64,000 bases of DNA from UBA4421 sp028228615 (GCA_028228615.1 JAOJBS010000002.1:62001-126000), one strand, 5' to 3'; positions 34,818 to 44,542 are shown, counted from the first letter of the stretch. Notes: a model not told the origin generated them from the sequence alone. Numbers and translations are program-made.

Positions 34818-36152
34818 CTAAATGTTTGCAGATCTGAGGGCAATTTCATGTTCTACGCGCCAAATTCTGTCTTGGCCCCAACAGGAGAAGCTGCCTTCTT
34901 TGTTGCCGCCGGAAACTCTGAAACTTGGCACGCCCCATAGTCCTGCGCCGAGCATGGTCTGAAGGTTTTCTTCAAGTATGCTCTGCCAATCGTATTTTGC
35001 CGCCTCCTCATGGAGTGCATGCCAATCTAGACCGGCTTTTTTTACGACAGTTTTGAGTCCGTCCTCAGAATCTATATCAATGCCCTGTGCGAAGCAGGCG
35101 GCCAGATATTCGCCAATAAACTCCGTGCCACGACCTAAGCTCAATGCGCCTGGATAAAGGGCAAAGGCGCGTTTAACCGGTTCGCCAAATGGATCTACAA
35201 AATTGCCAAAGGCGATGTTTTTTGCCCGGGCTTCCCGCGCGCAGTCCATAATAATGTACAACTGCTTTGCTCTGGGCGCAGGAATGCCGCGCATGAGCAT
35301 GGGCATAACGGGGCGAAGCGTTAGTTGTACGCCACTGCGCTGAATAAGATCTGCCAGTTGCTGGTGGCCAATAGCAGTGTAAGGGCTGCGCAGTGAGGGA
35401 AAGTACTCGAGGGTCACATTGCTTGCGCTGTTTGCGGTGACTTTGAGGGCTTTTAGCGCCAAATGGTCTTGCTGGCCGTCCTTGGTTTGACGCTTTGCAA
35501 AGCCTTCCTCAGATAGTCGTGCGCGCAGCAGGCTGATTCTGTCTACACCCCAAAACCATTCTCCTTCAAAATAAAATGCGCCGCCTCGGTAGTGGCCGAG
35601 TTTCTCTAACAATTCATTACTTTTTTTCAAGACGGTTGCAGAACTGTCAGTGCCGCCGTTGGGGGCGCTGGATTTGTCGCCTTGCCAAAGGCTCCGGCTT
35701 ATCGCCAAAGCCTGTTCAGCAAAGTCAGGGGTGTCTGCAAAAGGCGCAAGTCGCTTGTTGGCGATTGCAGTTTGTTCGCTGCTGGGTAATTTGATTTCTT
35801 CAATGGACTCAGAGTTCTGCGAGGTGGGCAGCGTCTCTCCATAGAACGGCGCAATACTTTTGGCGTCGTTATAGGCCCAAAGCGCAAAGCGCTGCGCATC
35901 GCCTTGGTAGGCTTGGTCGTCGCAGCTCACCAGGTGGGTGCGTAGCGGCACGCTAAAATCTGCCTCTAACGTTTGTAAATGCTGGACCACAAGAAAACTG
36001 TAAGGGTCGTCTACTTGATGAAAGTAATGTAATTCGCTCCGTTGACCGCTGAGTATTCTTCTCAGACGCGCGCTATTACGCTTGAATTGCAAAAAACCTT
36101 TGGATGCCATGACAGCCATACCAAAGGATCGTATTCGAGTTTCTAATCGCAT
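34818..36152 (-). CDS. DsbA-fold protein related to 2-hydroxychromene-2-carboxylate isomerases
   Basis: This 444-residue protein starts its first domain with HYFHQVDDPYSFLVVQHL. It ends with a second DsbA-like segment (YIIMDCAREARAKNI, then GLWGVPSFRV, with the typical Val-Pro of the thioredoxin fold). The CxxC redox pair is absent, as in glutathione-dependent isomerases. It is about twice the usual length and looks like two related halves. The Ser/Thr-rich connection near residues 150-170 is a linker. Between a GST-like gene and an MBL gene, a role in glutathione-linked conversion of an organic compound is plausible, but the substrate is unknown. Confidence 0.65.
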   Translation of the reverse strand: MRLETRIRSFGMAVMASKGFLQFKRNSARLRRILSGQRSELHYFHQVDDPYSFLVVQHLQTLEADFSVPLRTHLVSCDDQAYQGDAQRFALWAYNDAKSIAPFYGETLPTSQNSESIEEIKLPSSEQTAIANKRLAPFADTPDFAEQALAISRSLWQGDKSSAPNGGTDSSATVLKKSNELLEKLGHYRGGAFYFEGEWFWGVDRISLLRARLSEEGFAKRQTKDGQQDHLALKALKVTANSASNVTLEYFPSLRSPYTAIGHQQLADLIQRSGVQLTLRPVMPMLMRGIPAPRAKQLYIIMDCAREARAKNIAFGNFVDPFGEPVKRAFALYPGALSLGRGTEFIGEYLAACFAQGIDIDSEDGLKTVVKKAGLDWHALHEEAAKYDWQSILEENLQTMLGAGLWGVPSFRVSGGNKEGSFSCWGQDRIWRVEHEIALRSANI

Positions 36153-36252
36153 TTTTGGCCTCTACAAAATCAACGAGTAATGGTGGTCTTACTAGCGAGT
36201 GGAAAGGGGCTGTTGCTTGCAGGAGGGTACTGCACCTGCATGCTCTGCAGCC

Positions 36253-37281
36253 TTACCGAAACAATAAGGTCTCACAACCTGTGCCGGCGAATATGTCATC
36301 TATTTGTGCGCGGCTGTCAGCATCTAGGTTTTGATATTCCTGGTTAATGGCGGCCAAGCATTTACCCTGATAAACAAAGGTAGGCTGCACCCAACGTTGA
36401 CCATCAATAGTAGTTTCCATTTCGCTCGCGCCCTTTTGTAACGCCTCAGCATTAGCCAGCAGAGCTGGGGCGTAAACTCTACCTATTTCGCTCAGTAGCG
36501 GGCCAAGGTTGGTTTTAATGTCTGCCACATCCATCCAATCGCTGTCTGCCGCAACATTACCGCTCAGGTCATCTACAATATCTGTCCAAGCATGCACGCG
36601 AGGCGCCTGCTCCGTACAAATTTGTGCAGGGGTGGGGTCGAACTTAGCCAGCTGTGTGAGCTGGGCATATAGCCCAAAGTCCGCAGAAGATGGCCGCTGA
36701 CCCAAAACGAAGGTTTGCTTTTGAATAAGGTCGTCCATAATGCTTAAAAAACGTTTGTAGCTGTTTTCAATAACGTTGGCTGTGATGTCGTTAGAACCCA
36801 CCACATAAAGCCGTGATATTTGTCGTTTGGCAATGTAGTCGCTCATTGCAACTAACTTTTCTTCAGCGCTTTGTATGCCACTCCACCTTGGCAGTATGGT
36901 GCCGGCCATTTTGATGTCGGCGTCGAAATGCCAGCGGTAGTGGAACATGGCTTTGGTCAACCATTCATCGCCGTAGTCTTCTATCAGGTAATTTAAAAAT
37001 GCCAGTACCGGGTTGCTGGGTATGGCTTGACGGCCTTGGTAGTCGTTTTCAAAACGCCTGATCAATGGCGTTGAATCGACTACGGCCTCGGTTTCGCCGT
37101 TGGCATTGGGTAAATAGAATGTGGGCAATAAATCCACCTTCGCGGAGGGCATGCCGAGGGACGCAGCCTGATCGCCGATCAGTAGTTGGTAAGGAATATG
37201 GCGAAAGCGCAGATAAGCGAGCATTTTTTTGGTGTAAGGGGATCCTGGGACACCTTTGAATTTTAGTGGTGTGTTGCTCAT
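36253..37281 (-). CDS. Glutathione S-transferase-like protein, paralogue of the one at 1087
   Basis: The thioredoxin-fold N-terminal domain (FKGVPGSPYTKKMLAYL, with LPTFYLP) and a helical domain (FHYRWHFDADIK, GQRPSSADFG) match the GST superfamily. At 342 residues it has the same extra C-terminal segment as the protein at 1087-2205, ending in the similar pattern FVYQGKCLAAINQEYQNLDA. I chose the third ATG (37281), 7 bases after GAGGAG; the first, at 37296, sits on the SD. It diverges from the sulfatase gene, with a palindrome between the two. Confidence 0.75.
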   Translation of the reverse strand: MSNTPLKFKGVPGSPYTKKMLAYLRFRHIPYQLLIGDQAASLGMPSAKVDLLPTFYLPNANGETEAVVDSTPLIRRFENDYQGRQAIPSNPVLAFLNYLIEDYGDEWLTKAMFHYRWHFDADIKMAGTILPRWSGIQSAEEKLVAMSDYIAKRQISRLYVVGSNDITANVIENSYKRFLSIMDDLIQKQTFVLGQRPSSADFGLYAQLTQLAKFDPTPAQICTEQAPRVHAWTDIVDDLSGNVAADSDWMDVADIKTNLGPLLSEIGRVYAPALLANAEALQKGASEMETTIDGQRWVQPTFVYQGKCLAAINQEYQNLDADSRAQIDDIFAGTGCETLLFR

Positions 37282-37481
37282 GCTCATGCTCCTCATTTAT
37301 TTCTGCGCAGTTGTCTTTTTAGTAGATTCTAAAACGCTTGTTTTACCATTTAATCTGCATCGGTTAGTTCTCTAGGTGTCATACGTTTACATAAAGGCCA
37401 GCCAACTTTTGTTCTTTGATAAATGTACCTTCTATTTAGATAGACACTAGTTCATTTCCGGCCAATTGATCTTCCCATAAT

Positions 37482-37501
37482 ATATAATGAATGTCATTAT
37501 A
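37482..37501. promoter_or_regulatory. Palindromic operator upstream of the sulfatase gene
   Basis: TATAATGA-ATG-TCATTATA (37483-37501) is a perfect 8-bp inverted repeat with a 3-base spacer. It lies 72 bases before the sulfatase start and about 200 bases before the divergent GST-like gene. The site at 3664-3683 near the dehalogenase-like gene matches 14 of its 16 arm bases. Confidence 0.65.
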
Positions 37502-37572
37502 AGACGGTAGGCACGAGTTTTCGGTGATATTTGCTATTTCAGAGGGGCGTGCTGATCTTAACTGGAGGGTGT

Positions 37573-39261
37573 ATGCAGAAGTTTTTCCGGATCTCTTTGA
37601 TCACTTTTGCTGTGTTAGGCCTTTTGGCCTATACCGCATGGCAGAATCGAATTAATTTGTTGGTTTGGGGCGCGCCGATTTTGGCCGAAACCCTGGACCC
37701 CATTGGGCCTAATGTACCCACCCAGTGGACAGTTGGTCCCAGCACGGCTGCGCTGCCGCCCGGGCAGCGGCCACCTAATGTCATTTTAGTATTGGCAGAT
37801 GACCTGGGTTTTAACGATGTATCCCTTTATAACGGCGGTGCAGGTGACGGCTCGGTAATGACGCCAAATATAGATGCATTGGCGCAACAGGGCGTGTCGT
37901 TTACCAACGGCTATGCGGCTAATGCAGTTTGCGCGCCCTCACGGGCGAGTTTGCTCACCGGGCGATATTCAACGCGTTTTGGCTTTGAGTTTACGCCTGT
38001 CTTTAAGTTAGGCCCCAAAATCTTTCAGTGGATGCAGGACTTAGAGCCCAAGCCGTTGCCTAGCTTTATTGACACGGTGGGCGCCGATGCGCTGCCTGAA
38101 ATAAATGAACTGGGCATGCCCGGTTCTGAGATCACCATTGCAGAAACCCTCGAAGATGCCGGCTATTACACGGCGCATATTGGGAAATGGCATTTAGGCA
38201 CGAAGGAAGGCATGCGCCCCCGAGACCAAGGCTTTGATGATTCTCTTTATATGGCAGGTACGCTTTATCAACCTTGGGACCACCCAAATGTGGTCAGCGC
38301 CAGACGACCTGAAGATTCTATTGATCGAATGGTCACTGCCACTGCGAGATACCGTGCGAATTTCAATGACGGCGAATATTTTCAGCCCGACGGTTATCTA
38401 ACAGATTACTACGCGCGCGAGGCGGTAAAAGTCATTGAGAATAATCGCAACCGTCCGTTCTTTTTGTATTTAGCCCAGTGGGGTGTGCATAATCCTTTGC
38501 AGGCAACTGCCGAAGATTATGCGGCATTTGAGCACATTGAAGATCATCATTTACGTGTTTATGCGGGCATGATTCGGGCGCTGGACCGTAGTGTGGGCGA
38601 AGTGACAAAGGCACTAGAGCGCAATGGCCTAGCTGAAAATACGCTGATTATATTTACCAGTGACAATGGTGGCGCAGGATACATTGGGCTACCGGATGTA
38701 AACAAACCCTTCCGCGGCTGGAAGCTCACGCATTTTGAGGGCGGTACTCACGTGCCCTTTATGGCCAAGTGGCCAGCACAAATTCAGCCTGGCGTTGTTG
38801 TATCCGATCCCATTCACCACGTGGACATTTTTCATACCTTGGCTGCTGCGGGGAATGCGCGAGTGCCCAGCGACCGTAAGTTAGATGGCGTAGATTTGCT
38901 GCCGTATGTCAGGGGTGAAAAAGATCAGCCACCTCACGAGACCTTGTTCTGGCGTGAAGGACATCACCAAAGTGTGCTGCACAATGGCTGGAAACTGATT
39001 CGGGCCGATCAAATAGATAAAGGCCCCAATGCGCCGCAAAAGAAATGGTTATTTCACTTGTCTGAAGACCCTACCGAGCAAACCAATTTAGTGACATCCG
39101 AGACAGGCAAGGTTACTGAATTAGAAGAATTGTTGGCGGCGCACAATGCAGAGCAGGCAGTGCCTGCGTGGCCCAGCGTTGTTGATGGGCCGCAAAGAAT
39201 TGATAAAACAGGCATCGAACCCTACGCCGATGATGATGAATATATTTACTGGCCAAATTAG
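37573..39261 (+). CDS. Arylsulfatase-family sulfatase, membrane-anchored
   Basis: From the ATG at 37573 (GGAGG SD) the protein has 562 residues. A signal-anchor spans residues 4-22. The metal-binding ADDLG follows at 75-79, and the sulfatase signature CAPSRASLLTGR has Cys120 as the residue oxidised to formylglycine. GKWHLG and DNGG complete the catalytic site. It hydrolyses sulfate esters, probably in the periplasm. A formylglycine-generating or anaerobic maturase is not in the window. The palindrome upstream suggests regulation shared with the dehalogenase-like gene. Confidence 0.92.
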   Translation: MQKFFRISLITFAVLGLLAYTAWQNRINLLVWGAPILAETLDPIGPNVPTQWTVGPSTAALPPGQRPPNVILVLADDLGFNDVSLYNGGAGDGSVMTPNIDALAQQGVSFTNGYAANAVCAPSRASLLTGRYSTRFGFEFTPVFKLGPKIFQWMQDLEPKPLPSFIDTVGADALPEINELGMPGSEITIAETLEDAGYYTAHIGKWHLGTKEGMRPRDQGFDDSLYMAGTLYQPWDHPNVVSARRPEDSIDRMVTATARYRANFNDGEYFQPDGYLTDYYAREAVKVIENNRNRPFFLYLAQWGVHNPLQATAEDYAAFEHIEDHHLRVYAGMIRALDRSVGEVTKALERNGLAENTLIIFTSDNGGAGYIGLPDVNKPFRGWKLTHFEGGTHVPFMAKWPAQIQPGVVVSDPIHHVDIFHTLAAAGNARVPSDRKLDGVDLLPYVRGEKDQPPHETLFWREGHHQSVLHNGWKLIRADQIDKGPNAPQKKWLFHLSEDPTEQTNLVTSETGKVTELEELLAAHNAEQAVPAWPSVVDGPQRIDKTGIEPYADDDEYIYWPN

Positions 39262-39435
39262 GACATTTGCGCGCCAGTATTTGGTAGGGCGCAGTAAGAC
39301 GGTTAGTAGTTAGACGGTTAGTGGCGCTGGCGGTTAAACGTACAAAGTGCGCCAGCGATCACCAGCTACAGTCGTCAAAAAGACTTTTTATAGATCAGTT
39401 ATTAACCAGCGATTGAAAATTTTGGAGTGCACAAA

Positions 39436-39867
39436 GTGGAAGTCAAAAACAGTGTCTATCCTAACGAGGCGCAAATGCAGGGTTTTATGCAGCCCGGTCC
39501 TGACGGACCAATTTACATGGTCAACCTGCTCAAATATAAAGATGTAGCCGAGTATGAAGACGGTCGCGAAACGCACCTTACCGGCAGGCAGGCATACGAG
39601 ATTTATGCGGGTGCCGTAGCTGAACTTCTAGTTAAGTTCGGCGGTGGTGTGGTCTTTGCAGGGGATGTCAGTCGCTTGATGTTAGGCGAGGTAGAAGATT
39701 TATGGGATGAAGTGGCCATTGCCATGTATCCCTCGCGCAAGGCGATGTTGGAAATGATGATGAGCCCGACCATGCAAGAAATTGGTCAGCACAGGGCTGC
39801 TGGTTTAGCGGGCCAACTTAATATTGAAACCACAACAATGGACTTTGGCGGCCTAAAGCAGGCTTAA
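39436..39867 (+). CDS. DUF1330-family protein
   Basis: From the GTG at 39436 (GGAG 8 bases upstream) this is a 143-residue protein. It has the DUF1330 ferredoxin-like core: PIYMVNLLKYKD, then GRQAYEIYAGAVAELLVKFGGGVVFAGD, then a WDEVAIAMYPSRKAMLEMM segment. The family resembles stress-responsive dimeric barrels of unknown activity. The gene sits between the sulfatase and a methyltransferase-like gene on the same strand and may belong to their operon. Confidence 0.75.
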   Translation: MEVKNSVYPNEAQMQGFMQPGPDGPIYMVNLLKYKDVAEYEDGRETHLTGRQAYEIYAGAVAELLVKFGGGVVFAGDVSRLMLGEVEDLWDEVAIAMYPSRKAMLEMMMSPTMQEIGQHRAAGLAGQLNIETTTMDFGGLKQA

Positions 39868-39892
39868 TCACATTTTTGACTAGTAGCCGAAT

Positions 39893-40549
39893 ATGCTTGA
39901 TGGAACTGATGATGGGGTAGTGGGCGCCGACAGCGATGCCCATTACGGTCTACCGAATGCTTGGTTTGTTTGTGCAGATGAGACTCCGGATGAGGATTTT
40001 TATCTATCGCCCCGCATGGTGGCGCATGTGGACGAGGATACATTAACTGCGCTAACCGAATTTTATCGTTCGTTTATTCCCCCCCAAAGTGATGTTGTTG
40101 ATCTTATGTCGTCTTGGATTTCTCATCTGCCTGCTGAATTGCCATTAGGCAAGGTGGCGGGTTTAGGTATGAATGCTGATGAGTTGGCGGCCAACACCCA
40201 GCTCACCGAATGGTCTGTGCAGAACTTGAATGATCAGCCCATGTTGCCCTATGCCAGCGCCAGTTTCGATAGGGCGTTAATAGTGGTTTCCATTCAATAT
40301 TTACGCCGCCCCATTGATGTATTGTTATCTGTGTATGATGTATTGCGAGAGGGCGCTGAAATTGCCATAGCTATGTCTCATAGGCTATTTCCCACCAAGG
40401 CGATTGTCGCCTTTCAAAGCCTTTCTGTGGATGATCGAATGAATCTGGTGCGCTATTATCTTGAAAAAGCGGGGTTTCGAGAAATTGAACAACTAGATTG
40501 CTCGCCGGCTAACGCTGATCCTCTTTGGATTGTCACGGGAAAGAAATAG
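39893..40549 (+). CDS. SAM-dependent methyltransferase-like protein
   Basis: This 218-residue protein has a class I methyltransferase-like core. DVVDLMSSWISHLP stands where the first strand and glycine-rich loop would be. MNADELAANTQL, a PYASASFDRALIVVSIQYL motif and a late YYLEKAGFREIEQLDC complete the pattern. The glycine-rich loop itself is degenerate, so it may not bind SAM normally. The first 45 residues look like an unrelated N-terminal extension. It follows the DUF1330 gene by 25 bases. Confidence 0.6.
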   Translation: MLDGTDDGVVGADSDAHYGLPNAWFVCADETPDEDFYLSPRMVAHVDEDTLTALTEFYRSFIPPQSDVVDLMSSWISHLPAELPLGKVAGLGMNADELAANTQLTEWSVQNLNDQPMLPYASASFDRALIVVSIQYLRRPIDVLLSVYDVLREGAEIAIAMSHRLFPTKAIVAFQSLSVDDRMNLVRYYLEKAGFREIEQLDCSPANADPLWIVTGKK

Positions 40550-40628
40550 CACCGATAAATAGCACCGACTTTAGGTATATCCTTTTAGGATAGCCAACTG
40601 TTGTCACAACCTGCTTCGAGATTCATTT

Positions 40629-41549
40629 ATGTTAGAAATTGTTCCCCCAGCGCTGCGCGATGTCCGAATTCGTAGTGAACTTGTCGCCGCTAATGGTTTG
40701 CAGTTTGAGGTAGATGTATGCGGCTCTGGTCAGCGCCTGGCTCTGTGTTTGCATGGTTTTCCTGAGCACAGTTTTTCATGGCGGTTTCAATTACCCATGT
40801 TGGCTGATCTGGGCTTTAAAGCGTGGGCACCCAACTTGCGCGGCTATGGCAACACGACCCGCCCGGAAGGTATGGCAGCCTACCGTATGGACGAACTAAT
40901 TGAAGATGTAGCCGGGCTGATCGAGGCCAGCGGCTGTGAAGAAACGGTGCTCATTGCCCATGATTGGGGCGCGGTCATTGCTTGGCAATTTGCGCTGCGC
41001 AAGCGGTTACCGCTGGAAAAACTGATTATTTGCAACGTACCCCACCCTCAAGCGATGTCTGATGCATTTGGTTGGGAACAGTTGAAGAAGAGTTGGTATG
41101 TGTTGTTTTTTCAAATTCCTAAGTTGCCGGAAAAACTTTTGGGCAAAGATGATGCTGCAGCCATAGGCACAATGATGCGTGATACGGCGATAGATAAGAG
41201 TAAGTTCCCATTTGAAGTAGGCGAAGTCTATCGGCGCAACGCAGCAGCTCCGGGCGCATTAACCGCAATGCTCAACTATTACCGAGGGTTATTGCGGCCT
41301 GGCAAAAACAACGGCAATGTGAGCCCCAAAACGCCCATTGATACGCCTACGCTGATGGTCTGGGGTGAGGACGATGTGGCATTATCTAAGGCAACCACGC
41401 TGACCACGCACAAGTACGTGAATAATTTTACTGTGCGTTATTTAAAGGGCGTGTCGCATTGGGTGCAACAAGAGCAGCCCGAGGCGGTGAACGACATGAT
41501 GTCTGCTTTCCTAACGGATCAGTCAGTCCCCGAGTACTCAAAAAACTAG
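40629..41549 (+). CDS. Epoxide-hydrolase-like alpha/beta hydrolase
   Basis: This 306-residue protein has HGFPEHSFSWR at residues 42-52 (oxyanion and HGxP motif), NLRGYGNTTRP, and the nucleophile in AHDWGAVIAW with Asp112. A late acid in WGEDDVAL and a His in GVSHWVQQEQPEA follow. The Asp nucleophile within HDWG, in the epoxide hydrolase/dehalogenase branch, fits opening of an epoxide or cleavage of a halide. The conserved tyrosines of true epoxide hydrolases cannot be confirmed by eye. It lies in a run of plus-strand genes between the sulfatase and PQQ dehydrogenase genes. Confidence 0.8.
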   Translation: MLEIVPPALRDVRIRSELVAANGLQFEVDVCGSGQRLALCLHGFPEHSFSWRFQLPMLADLGFKAWAPNLRGYGNTTRPEGMAAYRMDELIEDVAGLIEASGCEETVLIAHDWGAVIAWQFALRKRLPLEKLIICNVPHPQAMSDAFGWEQLKKSWYVLFFQIPKLPEKLLGKDDAAAIGTMMRDTAIDKSKFPFEVGEVYRRNAAAPGALTAMLNYYRGLLRPGKNNGNVSPKTPIDTPTLMVWGEDDVALSKATTLTTHKYVNNFTVRYLKGVSHWVQQEQPEAVNDMMSAFLTDQSVPEYSKN

Positions 41550-41619
41550 GCTTGGCGTCTTAAGATGAGGCGGGTAGAACACGCGTTGGAAAACATCAGG
41601 GCCGGGTAAGGGGAAAGCT

Positions 41620-42015
41620 ATGAGCGCTGCGCAGCATGTGACAGATTCACTCAATAAGATTGCCGAACTGGATTTGGATCTCACCCAGACCATTTATCAA
41701 CAGTACTTTACTCGCTGTCCCGCAGCCAGTGAGTTGATGCACTACTCAGACCCGCATATGCGTGGACGCATGTTGGAGCAAACCTTCGGCCTAATCATGG
41801 ACCCTTCCCTGCAAGGCGAAGATCAATATTTTCGCTGGGAGGTGGGTAATCATTTGATGGGCTACGGCGTGAGCAAGGACATGTACGCAGATTATTTGGA
41901 GTCTATTCGTGATTGTGTGAAGGGTGCTTTGAGAGAAGCATGGCAGCCGCAGCATGAAAGTGGCTGGCAGCTGCGGATTCAGTCTTTGCTCGATGAGCTG
42001 GCGCTTCTTAACTAA
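41620..42015 (+). CDS. Single-domain globin-like protein
   Basis: This 131-residue protein is all helical. A globin-like proximal His is in VGNHLMGYGVSKDMY (His78), and a final helix resembles the G/H region (YLESIRDCVKGALREAWQ). It lacks any reductase domain. The AGGGG-type SD supports the start. It could bind heme and carry or sense oxygen or nitric oxide near the redox enzymes, but no partner is evident. Similarity is to small bacterial globins rather than to truncated ones. Confidence 0.75.
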   Translation: MSAAQHVTDSLNKIAELDLDLTQTIYQQYFTRCPAASELMHYSDPHMRGRMLEQTFGLIMDPSLQGEDQYFRWEVGNHLMGYGVSKDMYADYLESIRDCVKGALREAWQPQHESGWQLRIQSLLDELALLN

Positions 42016-42302
42016 GGGGCAAGATTCAAGATCGGGTTCAAGGCGCTAGGTTGAAGATCTTGAGGATTAGAGCGCTGTGGCTGCTTCAAAGTGCATATGA
42101 CGAGCGGCGCTAAAGAACTAAGCAAAATACCCCCGTTGAACCGCCTTTTGTTGCAAACATAGTCCTCTTGAACTTAGACAAACCATTGATTTGGCGCATT
42201 TTTTATAGATTTGCTGGAATTTTCTGGACAGGGTTGTTTATTGGGTGTTATCCGCGCGCAGATTGATGTAAGTTTTGCTCGAGTTTTCTTAGAGAGAGAG
42301 TA

Positions 42303-44525
42303 ATGAACAGACTTATAGCCCTAGTGGGCGTTTTGGCTGTGGTCGTCCTGGGTTACATGGCGGTAACGAACGAGACGTCCGGCCCAGATCTTCAAGATCC
42401 GGCGCAAATGAGCGAAGTGTCAACAACAGTGAAACCAACCCTAGGTTTTATTGACGACGAAAGAATTAAGAACGCCGAGTCTGAACCAGGAAACTGGTTG
42501 TCATTTGGCCGCACCTATGAAGAGCAGCGGCACTCGCCTTTGACTCAGATTAATCGCGAAAGCATAGAAGGCCTTGGTCTGGCTTGGTACAAAGATATGG
42601 GTACCAACCGAGCGCAAGAGGCGACACCGATTGTGGTGGACGGCATTATGTTTTTCACCAGTTCTTGGAGCCGGGTCTATGCCATTGACGCAAAGACCGG
42701 TGAAGAGTTGTGGATGTTTGACCCCAAAGTACCAGGTGAAGTGGCGCGTAAAGCCTGCTGTGACGTGGTCAACCGTGGTGTTGCCGTGTACAAGGGCCGT
42801 GTTTATGTAGGCAGCCTTGACGGCCGCTTGATCGCCCTTGATGCAGCCACCGGCGAAGAAGTTTGGGAAGTGGACACCATTATTGATCGCACCCGCTTTT
42901 ACACGGTTACTGGCGCACCTCGTGTCGCCAACGGCAAAGTCTTTATTGGTAATGGCGGCGCTGAATTTGGTGTGCGCGGATACGTCACTGCATATGACGC
43001 CGAAACCGGTGAGCAAATGTGGCGCTTTTACACCGTTCCGGGCGATCCATCGCTACCGTTTGAACACCCTGAAATGGAAATGGCAGCGAAAACCTGGAAG
43101 GGCGGCAACTGGTGGGAGTTTGGCGGTGGCGGCACCGTTTGGAACACCATCGTGTATGACCCCGATTTCAACAGCCTTTACATCGGCGTAGGTAACGGTT
43201 CTCCTTGGACGCGAATCATTCGTTCTCCCGGTGGTGGCGATAACCTATTCCTTTCTTCTATCGTTGCGCTGGATGCAGACACTGGCAAGATGAAGTGGTA
43301 CTACCAGACAACGCCCGGCGACAACTGGGACTACACTGCGGTACAAGACATTGCGCTGGCCGACATGGAAGTAGATGGCGAGATGCGCAAGGTATTGTTG
43401 CAAGCGCCTAAGAATGGTTTCTTCTACGTATTAGATCGCAGCGACGGCGAATTGCTTCGCGCCAATCCTTACGCAACTGTTACTTGGGCCTCTCACGTAG
43501 ACATGGAAACAGGACGTCCTGTTGAAAATCCAGATATGGACTACACCGAAAAAGCTAAGTGGGTTTTGCCCGGACCTTTGGGTGCGCACAACTGGCAGGC
43601 AATGTCAGTGGATGTAGACGCAGGTGTTGTTTACATCCCGGCTCAAGACAATCCACTCATTTATGGTGTATCTGAGCAGCTGAAGAAAACTGGCGTACTC
43701 AAGCACGAGCCTGGTCGTTGGAATACAGGGATTGAGTTTGGTCGTGTGACTAAGATGTTTATTGATAACATTGCAGACCAACCCACACCTAAAGGTTATC
43801 TGAAAGCCTTTGACCCACTCACCGGTAAGGATAAGTGGTCGGTAGAAATTCCTCATTACTGGAATGGCGGCGTGTTGTCTTCTGCTGGTGGTCTCGTATT
43901 CCAGGGCGATGCTCTGGGTATGCTCAAAGCTTATGACAGCGACACCGGTGAAGTGGTTTGGGAATTCAACACCTATACCTCAATGCTGGCACCCCCAATT
44001 ACCTTCGAGCTGGATGGCGTTCAGTACCTGTCTATTTTGACCGGTAGTGGTGGGGGTGATTTGTTCGGTGGTGAGCCTTTGCCGCCAGTTGCAGAACATG
44101 CCTCTCTGACTTACAACAACTACGGACGTTTGCTTGTGTTTAGCTTGGGTGGTACGGAATCAATTCCTGTGCCTTCAGTGCGTGACCGCAGCATTCCTGC
44201 ACAAGTGGTTAATGCCTCGGCAACAGACATTGCTGCTGGCGAGATTGTTTACAACGAAGTGTGCGCTGTTTGTCATGGTTTGGCCGTGCGCTCTGGTGGC
44301 TCTATTCCAGATCTGCGTCGTATGAGCGAAGGTACTCATGAGATCTTTAATCAGATTGTGCTAGAAGGACTGTTGTCTGCACGTGGCATGGCTGGGTTCG
44401 GCGATACCATTACTGAGAAAGATTCTACTCAGATTCATGCCTATGTTAGAGCGCGTGCTGAGCAAGATAGACTCTATGCAGCAGGCGAGGTTGAATTGCC
44501 TCAACTGACATGGCTGAGTGATTAA
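42303..44525 (+). CDS. PQQ-dependent quinohemoprotein alcohol dehydrogenase
   Basis: A signal sequence (about residues 4-20) precedes an eight-bladed PQQ propeller. The vicinal Cys152-Cys153 pair (ARKACCDVVNRG), the repeated W-motif sheets and the GAHNWQAMS stretch mark this family. A C-terminal cytochrome c domain with the heme motif CAVCH (654-658) makes it a type II quinohemoprotein of 740 residues. It oxidises alcohols in the periplasm and passes electrons to the respiratory chain. PQQ synthesis genes are not here. Two hairpins follow the gene. Confidence 0.93.
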   Translation: MNRLIALVGVLAVVVLGYMAVTNETSGPDLQDPAQMSEVSTTVKPTLGFIDDERIKNAESEPGNWLSFGRTYEEQRHSPLTQINRESIEGLGLAWYKDMGTNRAQEATPIVVDGIMFFTSSWSRVYAIDAKTGEELWMFDPKVPGEVARKACCDVVNRGVAVYKGRVYVGSLDGRLIALDAATGEEVWEVDTIIDRTRFYTVTGAPRVANGKVFIGNGGAEFGVRGYVTAYDAETGEQMWRFYTVPGDPSLPFEHPEMEMAAKTWKGGNWWEFGGGGTVWNTIVYDPDFNSLYIGVGNGSPWTRIIRSPGGGDNLFLSSIVALDADTGKMKWYYQTTPGDNWDYTAVQDIALADMEVDGEMRKVLLQAPKNGFFYVLDRSDGELLRANPYATVTWASHVDMETGRPVENPDMDYTEKAKWVLPGPLGAHNWQAMSVDVDAGVVYIPAQDNPLIYGVSEQLKKTGVLKHEPGRWNTGIEFGRVTKMFIDNIADQPTPKGYLKAFDPLTGKDKWSVEIPHYWNGGVLSSAGGLVFQGDALGMLKAYDSDTGEVVWEFNTYTSMLAPPITFELDGVQYLSILTGSGGGDLFGGEPLPPVAEHASLTYNNYGRLLVFSLGGTESIPVPSVRDRSIPAQVVNASATDIAAGEIVYNEVCAVCHGLAVRSGGSIPDLRRMSEGTHEIFNQIVLEGLLSARGMAGFGDTITEKDSTQIHAYVRARAEQDRLYAAGEVELPQLTWLSD

Positions 44526-44542
44526 TAAATTAACTGAGCCTC

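Noticed and set aside
42016..42302. Gap before the PQQ dehydrogenase gene searched for an RNA gene or riboswitch
   Set aside because: No conserved stem set or recognisable promoter pair with correct spacing was found.
42501..43016. A 171-codon frame antisense to the PQQ dehydrogenase gene
   Set aside because: It is a shadow of a strongly coding gene with a full set of family motifs.
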